From the NCBI RefSeq assembly GCF_023242475.1, contig NZ_JALJFG010000007.1, positions 1-64,000 of the forward strand: a stretch of 64,000 bases of DNA. Reading direction: 5' to 3'. The number at the start of each line of letters is the position of its first letter. The stretch's first letter is position 1. The translations under genes were made by a program, and so were the position numbers. The DNA is from Pseudomonas sp. MWU15-20650. GTDB taxonomy: Bacteria; Pseudomonadota; Gammaproteobacteria; Pseudomonadales; Pseudomonadaceae. Positions 46,801 through 56,249 of this stretch are shown here, one piece after another. A model generated the notes under the pieces. That model was not told the origin of the DNA, did no database searches, and saw only the letters and a program-made list of their open reading frames with translations.

Positions 46801-47389
46801 CGAGTACAAACACCAGGTACAGCGTGACGCTGACCACGGTGGTACGGGTGACATCTTCGTTGCGGGTTATACGGAACTGCTGCTCCATCGCCACCGCATC
46901 ATCGTATTCCTTGCGGATCTCATCGGTCAGACGCTTGCCACGGCCGGCCTTGACCGCGTTGCGGTAGTCGCCGTTCTCACGTTGCATGTCAATCATCGAC
47001 TGAGCGTACTTGTTCCACTCGATCTGCAACGCTTCCAAGCGCTTGAGGCGATCCACCTGCTGGGGGTTATCCGCTACCAGCTCCTGCAAGTTACGCAGGT
47101 CGGCAATGATCCGCGGCTTGGCCACTTCGTACGGGTCGAGGAAATGCTCATCGCCAGTGATCAGGAAACCACGCATGCCGGTTTCCAGGTCGACCGTGAG
47201 CTTGGACGTTTCATTGAGGTTATTGATGACTCGGTCGGTGTGCTCCACCCACTGGATCACCGACAGCAAATAGGTAATCAGCACGACGAAAAATACTGCG
47301 CTGAGCACGCCCACACTTAGCGGCAGGGCCACGTTACGGCTCAGGAGTTTACGAAAGCTCTTTTCATCGACAGACGACGCAGGAGTCAT
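43892..47389 (-). CDS. Large hybrid sensor kinase (CHASE3-GAF-HisKA-HATPase-REC x3)
   Basis: About 1165 residues. Two membrane helices (VGVLSAVFFVVLITYLLSVI and TTVVSVTLYLVFVLGLSGFL) flank a periplasmic CHASE3 domain with TGMRGFLITGDEHFLDPYEV. A GAF domain follows near residue 270, then a long coiled coil (about 410-520). The H-box is FLANMSHELRTPLNSSLILA; the HATPase shows NLLSNAIKFTEQGEVSLTVS. Three receivers follow (FSTRCILVVEDEPNFARILF, KRVLLVEDDDLQRDSIARLI and GRKILLVDDDVRNIFALTSA). I chose the ATG at 47389 (MTPASSVDEK) over upstream start codons. It heads the operon with cheR, cheB, the REC-kinase and the response regulator genes, divergent from the toxin-like gene at 47666. Confidence 0.92.
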   Translation of the reverse strand: MTPASSVDEKSFRKLLSRNVALPLSVGVLSAVFFVVLITYLLSVIQWVEHTDRVINNLNETSKLTVDLETGMRGFLITGDEHFLDPYEVAKPRIIADLRNLQELVADNPQQVDRLKRLEALQIEWNKYAQSMIDMQRENGDYRNAVKAGRGKRLTDEIRKEYDDAVAMEQQFRITRNEDVTRTTVVSVTLYLVFVLGLSGFLAYVGRKNLLALSESYSANILSQQKIARRLEQQAWLRNGQTELAEQVLGQLSLNMLGRNILQFFAQYMGSAVAALYVREEHGGLKRVATYGFSREQEQQEQSIYSDEGIVGQAAQLDRLIRLDDVPVDYFKVSSGLGEGSTRSVLVMPTSDDDRVNGVIELGFLRPLEERDVELLELIAGNIGTSIEAARYRQRLQEVLAETQQLNEELQVQQEELKTANEELEEQSRILKESQTHLETQQAELEQTNEQLAEQTQTLAEQRDAMDRKNVELNQAQLELEDRADELQRSSKYKSEFLANMSHELRTPLNSSLILAKLLAENPQENLSAEQVKFAESIYSAGNDLLNLINDILDISKVEAGKLEVRPENSSVVRLVDGLRGLFEPLAAERKLGFQVEVQTGAPPLLFTDRQRLEQILKNLLSNAIKFTEQGEVSLTVSRAPGEGVAFTVRDSGIGIAQDQQESIFEAFRQADGTSNRRYGGTGLGLSISRDLATLLGGYISVTSEPGKGSIFTLVLPEQYVEREADAPPIEQPRQPVVVPAPAPVKVSPLSVADAHLIPRFADDRDKAPFSTRCILVVEDEPNFARILFDLAHELGYHCLVAHGADEGYSLAEEYIPDAILLDMRLPDHSGLTVLQRLKAHANTRHIPVHVISVEDRVEAAMHMGAIGYAVKPTTREELKDVFARLEAKLTQKVKRVLLVEDDDLQRDSIARLIGDDDIEITAVGFAQEALELLRNTVYDCMIIDLKLPDMLGNELLKRMATEDICSFPPVIVYTGRNLTRDEEAELRKYSRSIIIKGARSPERLLDEVTLFLHKIESQLSHDRQKMLKTARSRDKVFEGRKILLVDDDVRNIFALTSALEHKGAVVVIGRNGHDAIDKLNEVDDIDLVLMDVMMPEMDGYEATALIRQDPRWKKLPIIAVTAKAMKDDQERCLAAGSNDYLAKPIDLDRLFSLIRVWLPKMERI

Positions 47390-47665
47390 GGGCATGCCTT
47401 GGCCAGGTGCGGAAAAAGGGAAGTTTGCCCGAAGAACAAGGGTCAAGGCTATGTTTGTGCGTTGATTTGAAGCGATTGCCTGCTCAGTGCGTGACGAGTT
47501 TCGTACGGAGTCAGGCCTATTTCATCAGCTCATTTACATACGTTCAAACAAATGCCCGGAACGGAATCGGAACGTACTTCGGCTGCCCTGGCACTCATAA
47601 GTGCGCCTCAGGAACACGGAAGATCTTTTGGAAGGCGTCCTTTTTGACCCACCAAGGCCCCCCCA
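47390..47665. promoter_or_regulatory. Divergent control region between kinase and toxin 1
   Basis: A 276-bp spacer. CTATGTTTGTGCGTTGAT at 47449-47466 recurs exactly at 51500-51517 upstream of the second toxin gene, which suggests a duplicated upstream region. Promoters for both directions must lie here, but I cannot assign boxes with confidence. Confidence 0.45.
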
Positions 47666-50600
47666 ATGAGCATGACTCTTGTAGCAAGACACTCCGTAGA
47701 CGTCCCCGTCCTCCCTGTTGTCAAAGCCCCTGAACCGGAAGCACAAAGCGCCTCAGGCGCGCCAGCTGCGACAAATGCCCACTCCACTCCCGCGGCTCAA
47801 ACGCCGACTCCCGCCACCCTGCGCAGACAACTGGCAGACCAGGAAAATGTGCGGAAAGTGGCTGAACTGCTTCAGAAGCTTGACCCCTCGGTGACTAAAA
47901 GCCTTACAAGAAGGATGAACGTTGAGGTTCCCAAAACCTGGGTTGATTACGCGCTTTTATCCTGGTTGAACAAAACCACTCTGGAACCTCACCCGGATTC
48001 ATCCTACGCCTCAGCGCACACTACGCCGCCAACGCTGGCTACCGTCATCACCGACCTCGGCTTTGATTTGCCACGTCAAATCGATGACGCCAGGGCGCTC
48101 GCACGCGTATTGGAGCAAAAAACCGCGCAGCACCCTCTGGGAAATTTCGGTGGAGCACTTTCCTGGCCAATACCGATGACAGAGCAGGATAAGCAAAAGA
48201 TCTACCAGTTCATGTTCAGTCACAACACGGGCATACCCGGCCTGCCGCTACCGGACGTTGACAAGGGCACGTTGGGATATTTGCTGAACGGCAGTTCGGT
48301 GACACAAAGCGACCTGCAAAACCCTAGCGCGGCGTTGCTGAAGTTACTCGACTCGCCCAGGGCCCAGGAATTAGGGCGAGCCCTGCAAGCGCACTTGGGT
48401 GGCGTCTCATCAGACACCAGTGTGTACGACTATATATTGGCCGCTATTCACACCGTGCTGGACGTCTGGAGCATCAGAGGGCAAGTCAGCAACAAAATAA
48501 CCGACTTCGACCTGGCGGCCCCCGAGCAATGGGGGCAATCCCCTTCATCCGTGCTTGAAAAGCTGAGTGCTCACCTCATCCAGAAAAACCGAGCGACACC
48601 GAATAACGTGAAACTGGTGACGCACCTCTTGTTGTCCCGGGCGGCTCCACAACTGCTCATCAAAGACATCCCCCCCAGTGTGAAATTCGGCAGTCCCCTG
48701 TGGACGCAACTGACCATCGCCGCCGCTAAAATCGAAGCCCACACGCCTGGCCGGGTCCCCGGCATGACCTATGCCCAAGTGCTGATTGCAGCCGAGCCCC
48801 TCCCGGCCAATACCTACGCCGTTCAAGCGGCCCAACGCGATGCCTTGATACTATGGGGTGTGTCCCGAAACCTGCTGAGTCGCGAAAACATCGAACCGAC
48901 ACCTTCGCAAATCGAACAGGTCAGGGAGGCTTACAACAATCATCTAGAAACGTTGATGAATATCTCATCTTCCCTGCAAGTCCCCATTCCCAATCGCACT
49001 GAGATGGCGCTTGACTGCCTGAAAGCTGAGTTTCCCGACGTTGATCCGGCGGTTTTCGAAGCCCGAGTATTGGCCAAGCGTTTCAGCGGGAATGGTCGCG
49101 GTGATCCGAGAGGCCGCTCCATGCTCGATATTCTGCTGGAGGGCAAGCCTCTAGAGGCGGATTGGGCATGGGTCACCCACGACAAACGGATTCCGATCAA
49201 TGCATTCAACCGCTTTGCACGCACCGAAAAGTGCGACGTCACCTCGAGTTTCACGGACCAATATGAAAAAGCCATAACGGCTCAAAAGAAAGGCCACCAT
49301 GGGATGGTCAAACACCTGATCAGCGAGTTGCCATTGGAGGATCGCAAAAATTTTGAACTCGGCAAACTTGAATACTTCTACTGCGATGACTACCGCAAAA
49401 CAAAGGACGGTCGATTAGAGTTGGTGAAACGTGACCGTACCTTGTACGTGAAAACCACCCGAGAGGGCGTGGAAAACCTTTACCACATCAGCACCAGCGG
49501 CGGCGCCGGCAGTATCGAGAAAAAAAACCAGCGCATCTCAGACTTCCCTGGCCTGCTCCCCCTTGAAAAAAGTAATGAGGCCGCAGAACAGCTCTACGCG
49601 ATATCAAGGTCTTATCACCCTTTCACTAACTCGCCCGCCCCTGACTCTGCAGAAAAACCTGCCAGTGATGCGATTCCCAATAGCTTCGACTCCAGCCGAA
49701 CCCATGCGATTGCCAATTTTTACTTGGAAAAAATGGACCTCGACAGTAAGGAGTTACTCAATTACGCCAAGAGCGTTACGTCCTTCGAACATGATCGGAT
49801 GGGCGATAGCCAGGTGGGTGAGTTCCTGCTCAATCTGATTCCATTTTGGTCTGCCGTTGACAACCTTCGACAAGGCAACTATGGGGACGCAGTCTTTGAC
49901 CTGGCCTTCGATGCCTTAGGATTCCTCACCTTTGGCGTGGGCAAAGCTGCGCAAGCCGGCAACGCCGCGCTCAAGGGCGGGCGGGCCTTGAGCGGCGGCG
50001 CCAAGGCCGCGAAGGCAGCAAAGTTCTTCGGCGCAATGGCAATTGATTCACTCAACGTACTCGGCGGGCTGGTTGGCGGGATAACGGGGGTTGGGACCCT
50101 GCTACATAAAATGGCTACTAAGGGGGCCGAGTGCGTGAACATGCTCAAAGGCGCAACGGGTAGTTATGACCTGCTTAAAGCCGCCAGTAAACAGGAAGGC
50201 ATCGTCGCAATCGGCACCTACAAGGTGGCAGAGCAGACGGTCGAAGGCGGTGCTGTGTTTCGAGACGGCAAGTGGCACGCCTATGGCCCGATCGTGCAGA
50301 AACCTTACGGAGCTGCACTGGTTGATTTCACACCTGCAACGGTTGCCGCCAATGGTCAGATAAACAGCAACTTCATTGACTGGCTAGCCAGGTATGCTGC
50401 GCCCAATCCAACCACCAGCCGCGGGATGTTCAGAGACACATTAGAGACCGCCCAGAAAAATGATAGCGCTGCCTACATGCGAGGCTTTGACTCGGGCCGG
50501 GCCGAAGATATCCCAGGCTATCACCCGACGATGAAGCAATCGGAAATAAGGGATCTGGCGGTCACGAAGGTCACTGACCCTGAAGCAGTAGGCACATTGG

Positions 50601-51283
50601 CCAAGGAGATACAGAAACGCATGGCGCACACTAGCCTTGAGCACTACAAAGCTTTTCAAAATGAGATGGTTGCCCAAGGTGGTAAAGCCTACGCGATGCC
50701 GCAAAACCTTTACCTCAGCCAAACGGACCTGGCTTCAAATGGAGAGTGTGCAGCCATCGTGAATACCATGGCGCTGGCTATCCTGCACGGCCGAAGGGAT
50801 GAGTTCATCAATAACTTTATGAAAGCAGTGGGGAATGCTGACGACCCCAACGTCAAAGCCTTTCGTAGAGAACTGAACCAAATGCATCAGGTGCTGAGTG
50901 GTCAGTATCACGGCACGCAACCCTTCAGCCAACTACCGCACACCGGCATCATCGACGAACTCGGCAAGGCAACACCTCCGACACTCTTGGCGATCAGCAC
51001 CAAAGATCATGGGCTGCTCGCAGGCGTCACCCTGACCCCAAGCAACGAGAAGGAATGGTTTTTCTTTAACCCCAACTTCGGATTGGCGACATTCCCGGAT
51101 GAAGCCTCAATGCGCCGAGGGCTGGAAGTCTCTTTGAACAGCGGGTGGTCCGCCGGCACGCTTAATCCTGTCGACGTTGCCAGCGGCGTACCGGAATTCA
51201 ACGTCAGTTATTTCAAAGAACAGAGCTTTACCGACACCGTGCCGTACAACAACCCGTACGCCCTGATCAACGCAAATCTTTGA
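47666..51283 (+). CDS. Large toxin-like protein with C-terminal papain-like protease module
   Basis: 1205 residues without a classical signal peptide. A long N-terminal helical region (about 60-640) contains HPLGNFGGALSWPIPM and LIKDIPPSVKFGSPLWTQLT. A hydrophobic mid-section (about 720-840), beginning LIPFWSAVDNLRQGNYGDAV and rich in Gly/Ala, looks like a membrane-insertion or translocation domain as in dermonecrotic-type toxins. The C-terminal 200 residues carry a Cys-His-Asn pattern: ASNGECAAIVNTMALAIL (Cys1028), STKDHGLLAGVTL (His1115) and EWFFFNPNFGLATF (Asn1135). This matches YopT/papain-like cysteine proteases (my inference). A frameshifted paralogue lies downstream. Adjacent kinases may control it. 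Confidence 0.75.
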   Translation: MSMTLVARHSVDVPVLPVVKAPEPEAQSASGAPAATNAHSTPAAQTPTPATLRRQLADQENVRKVAELLQKLDPSVTKSLTRRMNVEVPKTWVDYALLSWLNKTTLEPHPDSSYASAHTTPPTLATVITDLGFDLPRQIDDARALARVLEQKTAQHPLGNFGGALSWPIPMTEQDKQKIYQFMFSHNTGIPGLPLPDVDKGTLGYLLNGSSVTQSDLQNPSAALLKLLDSPRAQELGRALQAHLGGVSSDTSVYDYILAAIHTVLDVWSIRGQVSNKITDFDLAAPEQWGQSPSSVLEKLSAHLIQKNRATPNNVKLVTHLLLSRAAPQLLIKDIPPSVKFGSPLWTQLTIAAAKIEAHTPGRVPGMTYAQVLIAAEPLPANTYAVQAAQRDALILWGVSRNLLSRENIEPTPSQIEQVREAYNNHLETLMNISSSLQVPIPNRTEMALDCLKAEFPDVDPAVFEARVLAKRFSGNGRGDPRGRSMLDILLEGKPLEADWAWVTHDKRIPINAFNRFARTEKCDVTSSFTDQYEKAITAQKKGHHGMVKHLISELPLEDRKNFELGKLEYFYCDDYRKTKDGRLELVKRDRTLYVKTTREGVENLYHISTSGGAGSIEKKNQRISDFPGLLPLEKSNEAAEQLYAISRSYHPFTNSPAPDSAEKPASDAIPNSFDSSRTHAIANFYLEKMDLDSKELLNYAKSVTSFEHDRMGDSQVGEFLLNLIPFWSAVDNLRQGNYGDAVFDLAFDALGFLTFGVGKAAQAGNAALKGGRALSGGAKAAKAAKFFGAMAIDSLNVLGGLVGGITGVGTLLHKMATKGAECVNMLKGATGSYDLLKAASKQEGIVAIGTYKVAEQTVEGGAVFRDGKWHAYGPIVQKPYGAALVDFTPATVAANGQINSNFIDWLARYAAPNPTTSRGMFRDTLETAQKNDSAAYMRGFDSGRAEDIPGYHPTMKQSEIRDLAVTKVTDPEAVGTLAKEIQKRMAHTSLEHYKAFQNEMVAQGGKAYAMPQNLYLSQTDLASNGECAAIVNTMALAILHGRRDEFINNFMKAVGNADDPNVKAFRRELNQMHQVLSGQYHGTQPFSQLPHTGIIDELGKATPPTLLAISTKDHGLLAGVTLTPSNEKEWFFFNPNFGLATFPDEASMRRGLEVSLNSGWSAGTLNPVDVASGVPEFNVSYFKEQSFTDTVPYNNPYALINANL

Positions 51284-51302
51284 CCTTCGTTTGAGTCACT
51301 TG

Positions 51303-51335
51303 CGTCAATGGCATTGTTGCGCACTGCCATTGACG
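51303..51335 (+). terminator. Hairpin downstream of toxin 1
   Basis: CGTCAATGGCA (51303-51313) pairs perfectly with TGCCATTGACG (51325-51335), 20 bp after the toxin 1 stop. The following bases (TTCTCTCCC) are only weakly T-rich. Confidence 0.6.
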
Positions 51336-51406
51336 TTCTCTCCCTATACACGCCACGAACGCGATGCGCTGCACTCAACGCGAGATTTGCTCACATTCCC
51401 TTCGCA

Positions 51407-51559
51407 ATGCCCCACCCCATGCGCATGCTGATTGTCGATGTACTCGAAGCGTTGGCGTTCAAGGTGCTTGAAGCCGCCGATGCAGCAAAGGCCCTGACGC
51501 TATGTTTGTGCGTTGATCTGGAAGCAAAACCTACCGACCGCATGGGCCTGGCGCGCTGA
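51407..51559 (+). pseudogene. Decayed copy of the response regulator gene
   Basis: From 51422 the sequence CGCATGCTGATTGTCGATGT and its continuation to about 51497 encode RMLIVDVLEALAFKVLEAAD, nearly the same as RMLIVDVLEELEFEVLEAAD in the intact regulator at 55654-56010. The codons for VVEDDAIV are deleted after the ATG, and the homology ends near 51497, after which the frame runs on to 51559. The phospho-acceptor part is absent. It shows that a toxin plus regulator unit was duplicated and the regulator copy then decayed. Confidence 0.8.
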
Positions 51560-51864
51560 CTGTGGGCGTTGCTTGGCAGCCCCGAGTATCTTGAAACAGA
51601 TCTCACCACCGCGAATCGGCGGCCTTGTCACCTTCTGCGCGTTCAGGGGTGCCAGGCACGCTCCCCCGTCTAAACACACGTGTCCAGGCGGCCCTGAGTC
51701 TGCTCGCCTGCCTGTCGGGCCAGGGCATCGAAGGTGAGTCTCATACAGTGTTACGAAGCAGGTTCGGAACCTCGCCAAAGCTTCTTCACACACATCAATA
51801 CGTGCTTGGACCCGCGAGCGGTCTTAGGCACACGTGAATTTTCTTTCCGAACCAGGTGCTTTGT
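51560..51864. other. Upstream region of toxin 2
   Basis: I see no gene in this stretch. CTATGTTTGTGCGTTGAT, shared with the region upstream of toxin 1, lies just before it at 51500-51517. The toxin 2 promoter should be here. Confidence 0.35.
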
Positions 51865-54800
51865 ATGACGACAATATTGCAAAATCATCAGCCTGATATC
51901 TTTGCACATTTACCTAAGCCGCCCCCCATCATCTCCTTCCCACACACACCGCTCACGCCCCCAGAACCTCTCGAACTCCCGGGCACTACCGAGGTCAGCA
52001 ACCTTGATCTCAACGAGCAGCTGGGCACCCGTCACAATTTGAAGACGCTCGGCAATGCCTTGGCCGAGATCGCCCAGCGCCTGGGCCCGGACGCACCCGC
52101 CCATGACGTGTTGGCGGCGCTCAAAGCCACCTCGATGGAGGTTCATCCGGATTCGGCGGCTCGCGCCGTGTTGGGGGCTCGCACCACGCTTGAGTCATTT
52201 ATACAAAGCCTCGGGCTGCCGTTACCGAACAGTCACTTCAAGGTGTCCGGCCTCTCGGTGGCGGTGCTCGACCGCGCCCAGATTCATCCCCTGGGCAACC
52301 TGGAGGGCGCACTGGGCTGGCCCGTGCCGATGAGCGCCGATGACCAGCAGCGTTTGCGCAACCTGGCCCTCGACTACGCCACTGCGCCGAATCAGCCAAC
52401 CGTCAAGCAAACCCCTGGTTCGTTGCTGGAGTATTTACGCAGGCAAACCACCCTGGCGCCCGAGGTCTTGGGCGATTCGGTCAAAACCGTGAACGCACTG
52501 ATCAGTTCTCCCCAAGCGCAATTACTGGGCAAGAGCCTGCAAGAAGGTATGCAGCACGTCGCCACAGATAGCAGCGCCATGGACCATCTCCTGGCAGCGA
52601 TGACCTTGCAGCTGGACCCCGAGTCCATCACTGAGACGAACCGCAACCTGGTGGCAGGCTTCGATCTGGCCCACGAAGACCACTGGGGCCAAACCGCAGA
52701 CAAAGTGGTCGATGGGTTGGCCAAGCACTTGGTAGCCCAAGGCAAGACCAGCCCCGGCCTGGCCGGCGCTGCTGCTTATTTGTTGCTGGCATCGCGGGCA
52801 CCGGTGTTCCTGATCAAGGACATTCCCTCCACCGTGACCTATGGCAGCCCGGCCTGGGTCAACCTGGCCGTTGCCGCCGCGGCCATTGAAGCCCAGACCC
52901 CCGGCCGGGTGGCGAGCATGACATTCGCACAGGTTATGCTCGAGGCCGAGAACGCCACCCTGGCCGACGGTTCAGTCACTCACGATGCGCAACGTGAAGC
53001 GCTGATCGACTGGGGTGTTGTGCATGGCGTGCTGGTCAAAAAAGCCGATCACCTCTACACCGCCGAAGAACTGACTGCCTTGCTCAGAGAATTCGAGGCG
53101 CGCACTGCATTGACGGCCTCGGCGACTGAAGGGTTCGAAAAGACCTGCCTTCCCGTGCGCTCAAAGCCGACACCGTGCTCAACGAGCGCTTTCCCGGCCT
53201 GGAGGCGCTCTACGATAAAAGGTTGATTCACGTGTCGTATCAGAGACGCCGGCCGTGGGGAGACGTCTACTATGAACCCGGCCCGGTCGGGCCGCACTCG
53301 CTTCGGGACATCGTGATGATGGACTTGAAAGGACCACTTCGCTACAGCAGCAATGATTCGCGTATTCCTTTGGACACGTTGAATGCCATCCCCTCATTTG
53401 GTGTGCGGGAGTCGTTCATTCAGGAGTTCAAGGAGGCCATCAAGGAAAAGAAAGTCGCCGTGCATACCGCCATAAGGCATCTTATCTCCCAACTGCCCCT
53501 GGAAGAGCGAAAGGACTTCGAGTTGGGCAAGATCAGTTTTTTTCAACGAAAACTCACGGTCGCAGGCGAGGGTTTTTTTGCGAAAACCGTTCATCCAAAA
53601 GACGAAAGGATGTGGGTGCGCATCGAGCGCGACGGCAAGACAAATGCTTATGAAATCAGCTTCAACGAAGGCTCGATACGAAGCCTTTCCAAACACAGCG
53701 TAGAGCGCAGGACGAGAACTGAGGGCAAGAACACTTACGAAACCACAGGGTTCAAACCTTCCAAGGGCGCGGACGCGCTTGGCAAGGAAACAGGATCGGC
53801 AGGCAAACCAGTACCTGACAGCTTCAGCTCTGCCCGCAGTCAACTCATCGCGGATGCTTACGTGGAGCATATCAATCTTGATGATGATGCTATCCGACAA
53901 CAGGCGATGGGCCTCACTTACCACGATAAGAATATGAAGCGGGCCGATGCGTTCCAGAATTTTTTGCTGGACTTGGTGCCGTTTTATTCCGCTGTCCAAA
54001 ACTTTCGTGCAGGTAACATTGGCTCGGGGCTGCTTGACTTGGGCCTGGACCTGTTCGGCGTCCTGACGGCAGGTGTGGCAACCGCTGGTAAAGTGCTCAA
54101 GATTGCCAGCACCACGGCTTCCACCCTCAGCAAAAGCGCACGCGCGGTCAAGGTCATCGGTGGGGCGACTTTCGGCGCCCTCAACCCGTTGGGTGGGGTG
54201 GTTGACGCAGCCGTCGGAGGGGTGCGGCTGGCCGGTAAGGGCTTGCAGTTTCTCGGAAACAAAACCACCAAGGCCGTGAACGCAATGCGCGGTGCTACCG
54301 GCAGTTACGATGTGCTCAAGGCAGTGGGCAAGGAACACGGGACCGCATTGATTGGTACTTATACCGCTGCAGACCGCAACGTCCGTACGGTCGCCGTATT
54401 CAGGAATAATCGCTACTATCACTATGACATGGTCAAGAACAACGTATTTGGGGCGCCGATCAGGAATTTTTCGCCCTTGGGCGCGCCGTCAATGATACTC
54501 CGCTCCACAGGCACTCATAACGCTGGTTTTCGACATCTTCTGACCCACGCCCAATCGCCGGCGAATGCTGCCGCTTATCAGCGAGGTTTGGCTCAGGGTT
54601 CTCCTCATGACCTGCCAGGCTTTAATGCCAATATGTCTTCCGAGGATTTAGTCAATATTGCGTTAAATAATCACTTGCCCCCTGAACAAATGGGCACGCT
54701 GGTGAGGGAAGTCACAGCGCGAAAAATCGAGGAGGCCAAATACGTATCATGGCTCCTGGAAAATGATGTGCGCGCTCCCGATGTGCATTTCACCCCGGTG

Positions 54801-55382
54801 TCGCAGATCGATTATCTGGCGCGTATTGACATAACATCCAAGGGCCAATGCGCAGGTTTATCCAACCTCATGGCCTTGGCGATCATGCTCGGTAAAGAAG
54901 ACGAGCTGATGCAAAATCTCTACCGCGCGGCGAGAAATCCGGCGGACACAAAAGCGGCTGAATTTATCCAGGAGATGCAGAACTTACACCGGGTCGTTGG
55001 GGACCAATCGGCTTTTCACATGGGCAAACCTTTCAAGCAGCAAGGTCACCTGGAGATCATCGACGAACTGACCAACTCCCCAACCTCGAAAACCATCAGA
55101 ATCGCAACCAAGGACCATGCAATGATCGCGGGGATAAAGGTCGAAGGTGGCAAAACAAGCTGGTTTTTCTACGACCCCAATGCCGGGTTGGCCAAATTCA
55201 CAACGTTGCAATCGATGCAGGAGGGCATGGAAAAAGCGCTCAACAGTGGCGGACTTGGGAAAACTTTAAGTCCGCACAGCACGGGTAAGGAAGGGAGTGT
55301 CTATGAAACCAGCGTTTTTGCCGCCAGCGATATGGACACGGTCAACAGCGTTTACAAAGAGCTGTTAGAGGCTGCCTTGTAA
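51865..55382 (+). pseudogene. Second toxin-like paralogue, split by a frameshift
   Basis: A paralogue of the protein at 47666, about 1170 codons in total. The first frame starts at the ATG at 51865 (MTTILQNHQPDIF), carries HPLGNLEGALGWPVPM and LIKDIPSTVTYGSPAWVNLA and leaves frame near 53150. The second continues with LKADTVLNERFPGLEALYDK and runs to 55382. A single lost base near 53150 explains the shift. The second half has the hydrophobic domain (LVPFYSAVQNFRAGNIGSGL) and the catalytic pattern KGQCAGLSNLMALAIM, KDHAMIAGIKV and WFFYDPNAGLAKF (Cys-His-Asp). A strong terminator follows. If the shift is real, no full-length toxin is made. Confidence 0.75.
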
Positions 55383-55391
55383 GGGCTGTAC

Positions 55392-55425
55392 AGCGCGCCA
55401 ATGAGTGTTGGCGCGCTTGTTTTTC
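55392..55425 (+). terminator. Rho-independent terminator of toxin 2
   Basis: AGCGCGCCAA pairs with TTGGCGCGCT around a 6-base loop, followed by TGTTTTT. It starts 10 bp after the toxin 2 stop. Confidence 0.92.
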
Positions 55426-55653
55426 AACGAAGGTTTCACCCATGAGCATAGGTATCTACACAACTGGGGGGGCAGCGCTCGCCACAGGGGAATAACTTGT
55501 GTAGCTACCGATGCACCCATGAGACTTTACGCGGCACAATGAGCACAATAGGCAATGCCGGTGGGAACTTGCATGCAAGCGCAACACTCACTAGTAAGCT
55601 GCCAGTCGATTGTGCAACCCCCGTACTCTCTCCATTTTTCAGGAATACCCTTT

Positions 55654-56010
55654 ATGCCCTCCACCATCCTTGTAGTCGAAGACGACGCCATTGTGCGCAT
55701 GCTGATCGTCGATGTCCTCGAAGAACTGGAGTTCGAGGTGCTTGAAGCTGCGGATGCGCAGGCAGCGTTGGAGATGGTTGAAAATACCGACCAGATCATC
55801 AACCTGATGATGACCGACGTCGGCCTGCCCGATATGGACGGCAAAGAACTGGCCACCAAAGTCCGCGAATTGCGCGCCACCCTGCCGATTCTGTTCGCCA
55901 GCGGCTATGCCGACAGCATCGATGTGCCCGCCGGCATGAGCGTGATTGGCAAACCCTTCTCGATCGATCAGTTGCGCGACAAAGTCAAATCGATACTGCC
56001 GTCTACCTGA
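55654..56010 (+). CDS. Single-domain response regulator
   Basis: A 118-residue stand-alone receiver: TILVVEDDAIVRMLIVDVLE (acidic pair), LMMTDVGLPDMDGKELATKV (phospho-acceptor Asp), ILFASGYADSI and VIGKPFSIDQL (Lys). I chose the ATG at 55654 (MPSTILVVE), since the longer upstream frame has poor composition. It follows the toxin 2 terminator and is probably expressed separately. Its decayed copy lies between the two toxin genes. It is related to the regulator at 40822-41199 and may take phosphate from the kinases upstream. Confidence 0.9.
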   Translation: MPSTILVVEDDAIVRMLIVDVLEELEFEVLEAADAQAALEMVENTDQIINLMMTDVGLPDMDGKELATKVRELRATLPILFASGYADSIDVPAGMSVIGKPFSIDQLRDKVKSILPST

Positions 56011-56249
56011 GCCGATCATTTTCGACGCCACCCAGCGACCGCGGCACGCCACCGACTGTCTTGACTTCATTGGCCATCGCAGCCCCTGCGAGGCCCTCTG
56101 CGCGTTCGCAACGACCTCGACATGTGCAGTGGCTATAGTGTCAGTTCAGCTTGTTTGCAGGGATTAACGTGACGTTCGGCAAATAAAACTGGAAACTCAG
56201 CGTTTTGATTCCCCGCCCTTTAAAAAGCACTCAGGAAGGACGCAACAAC

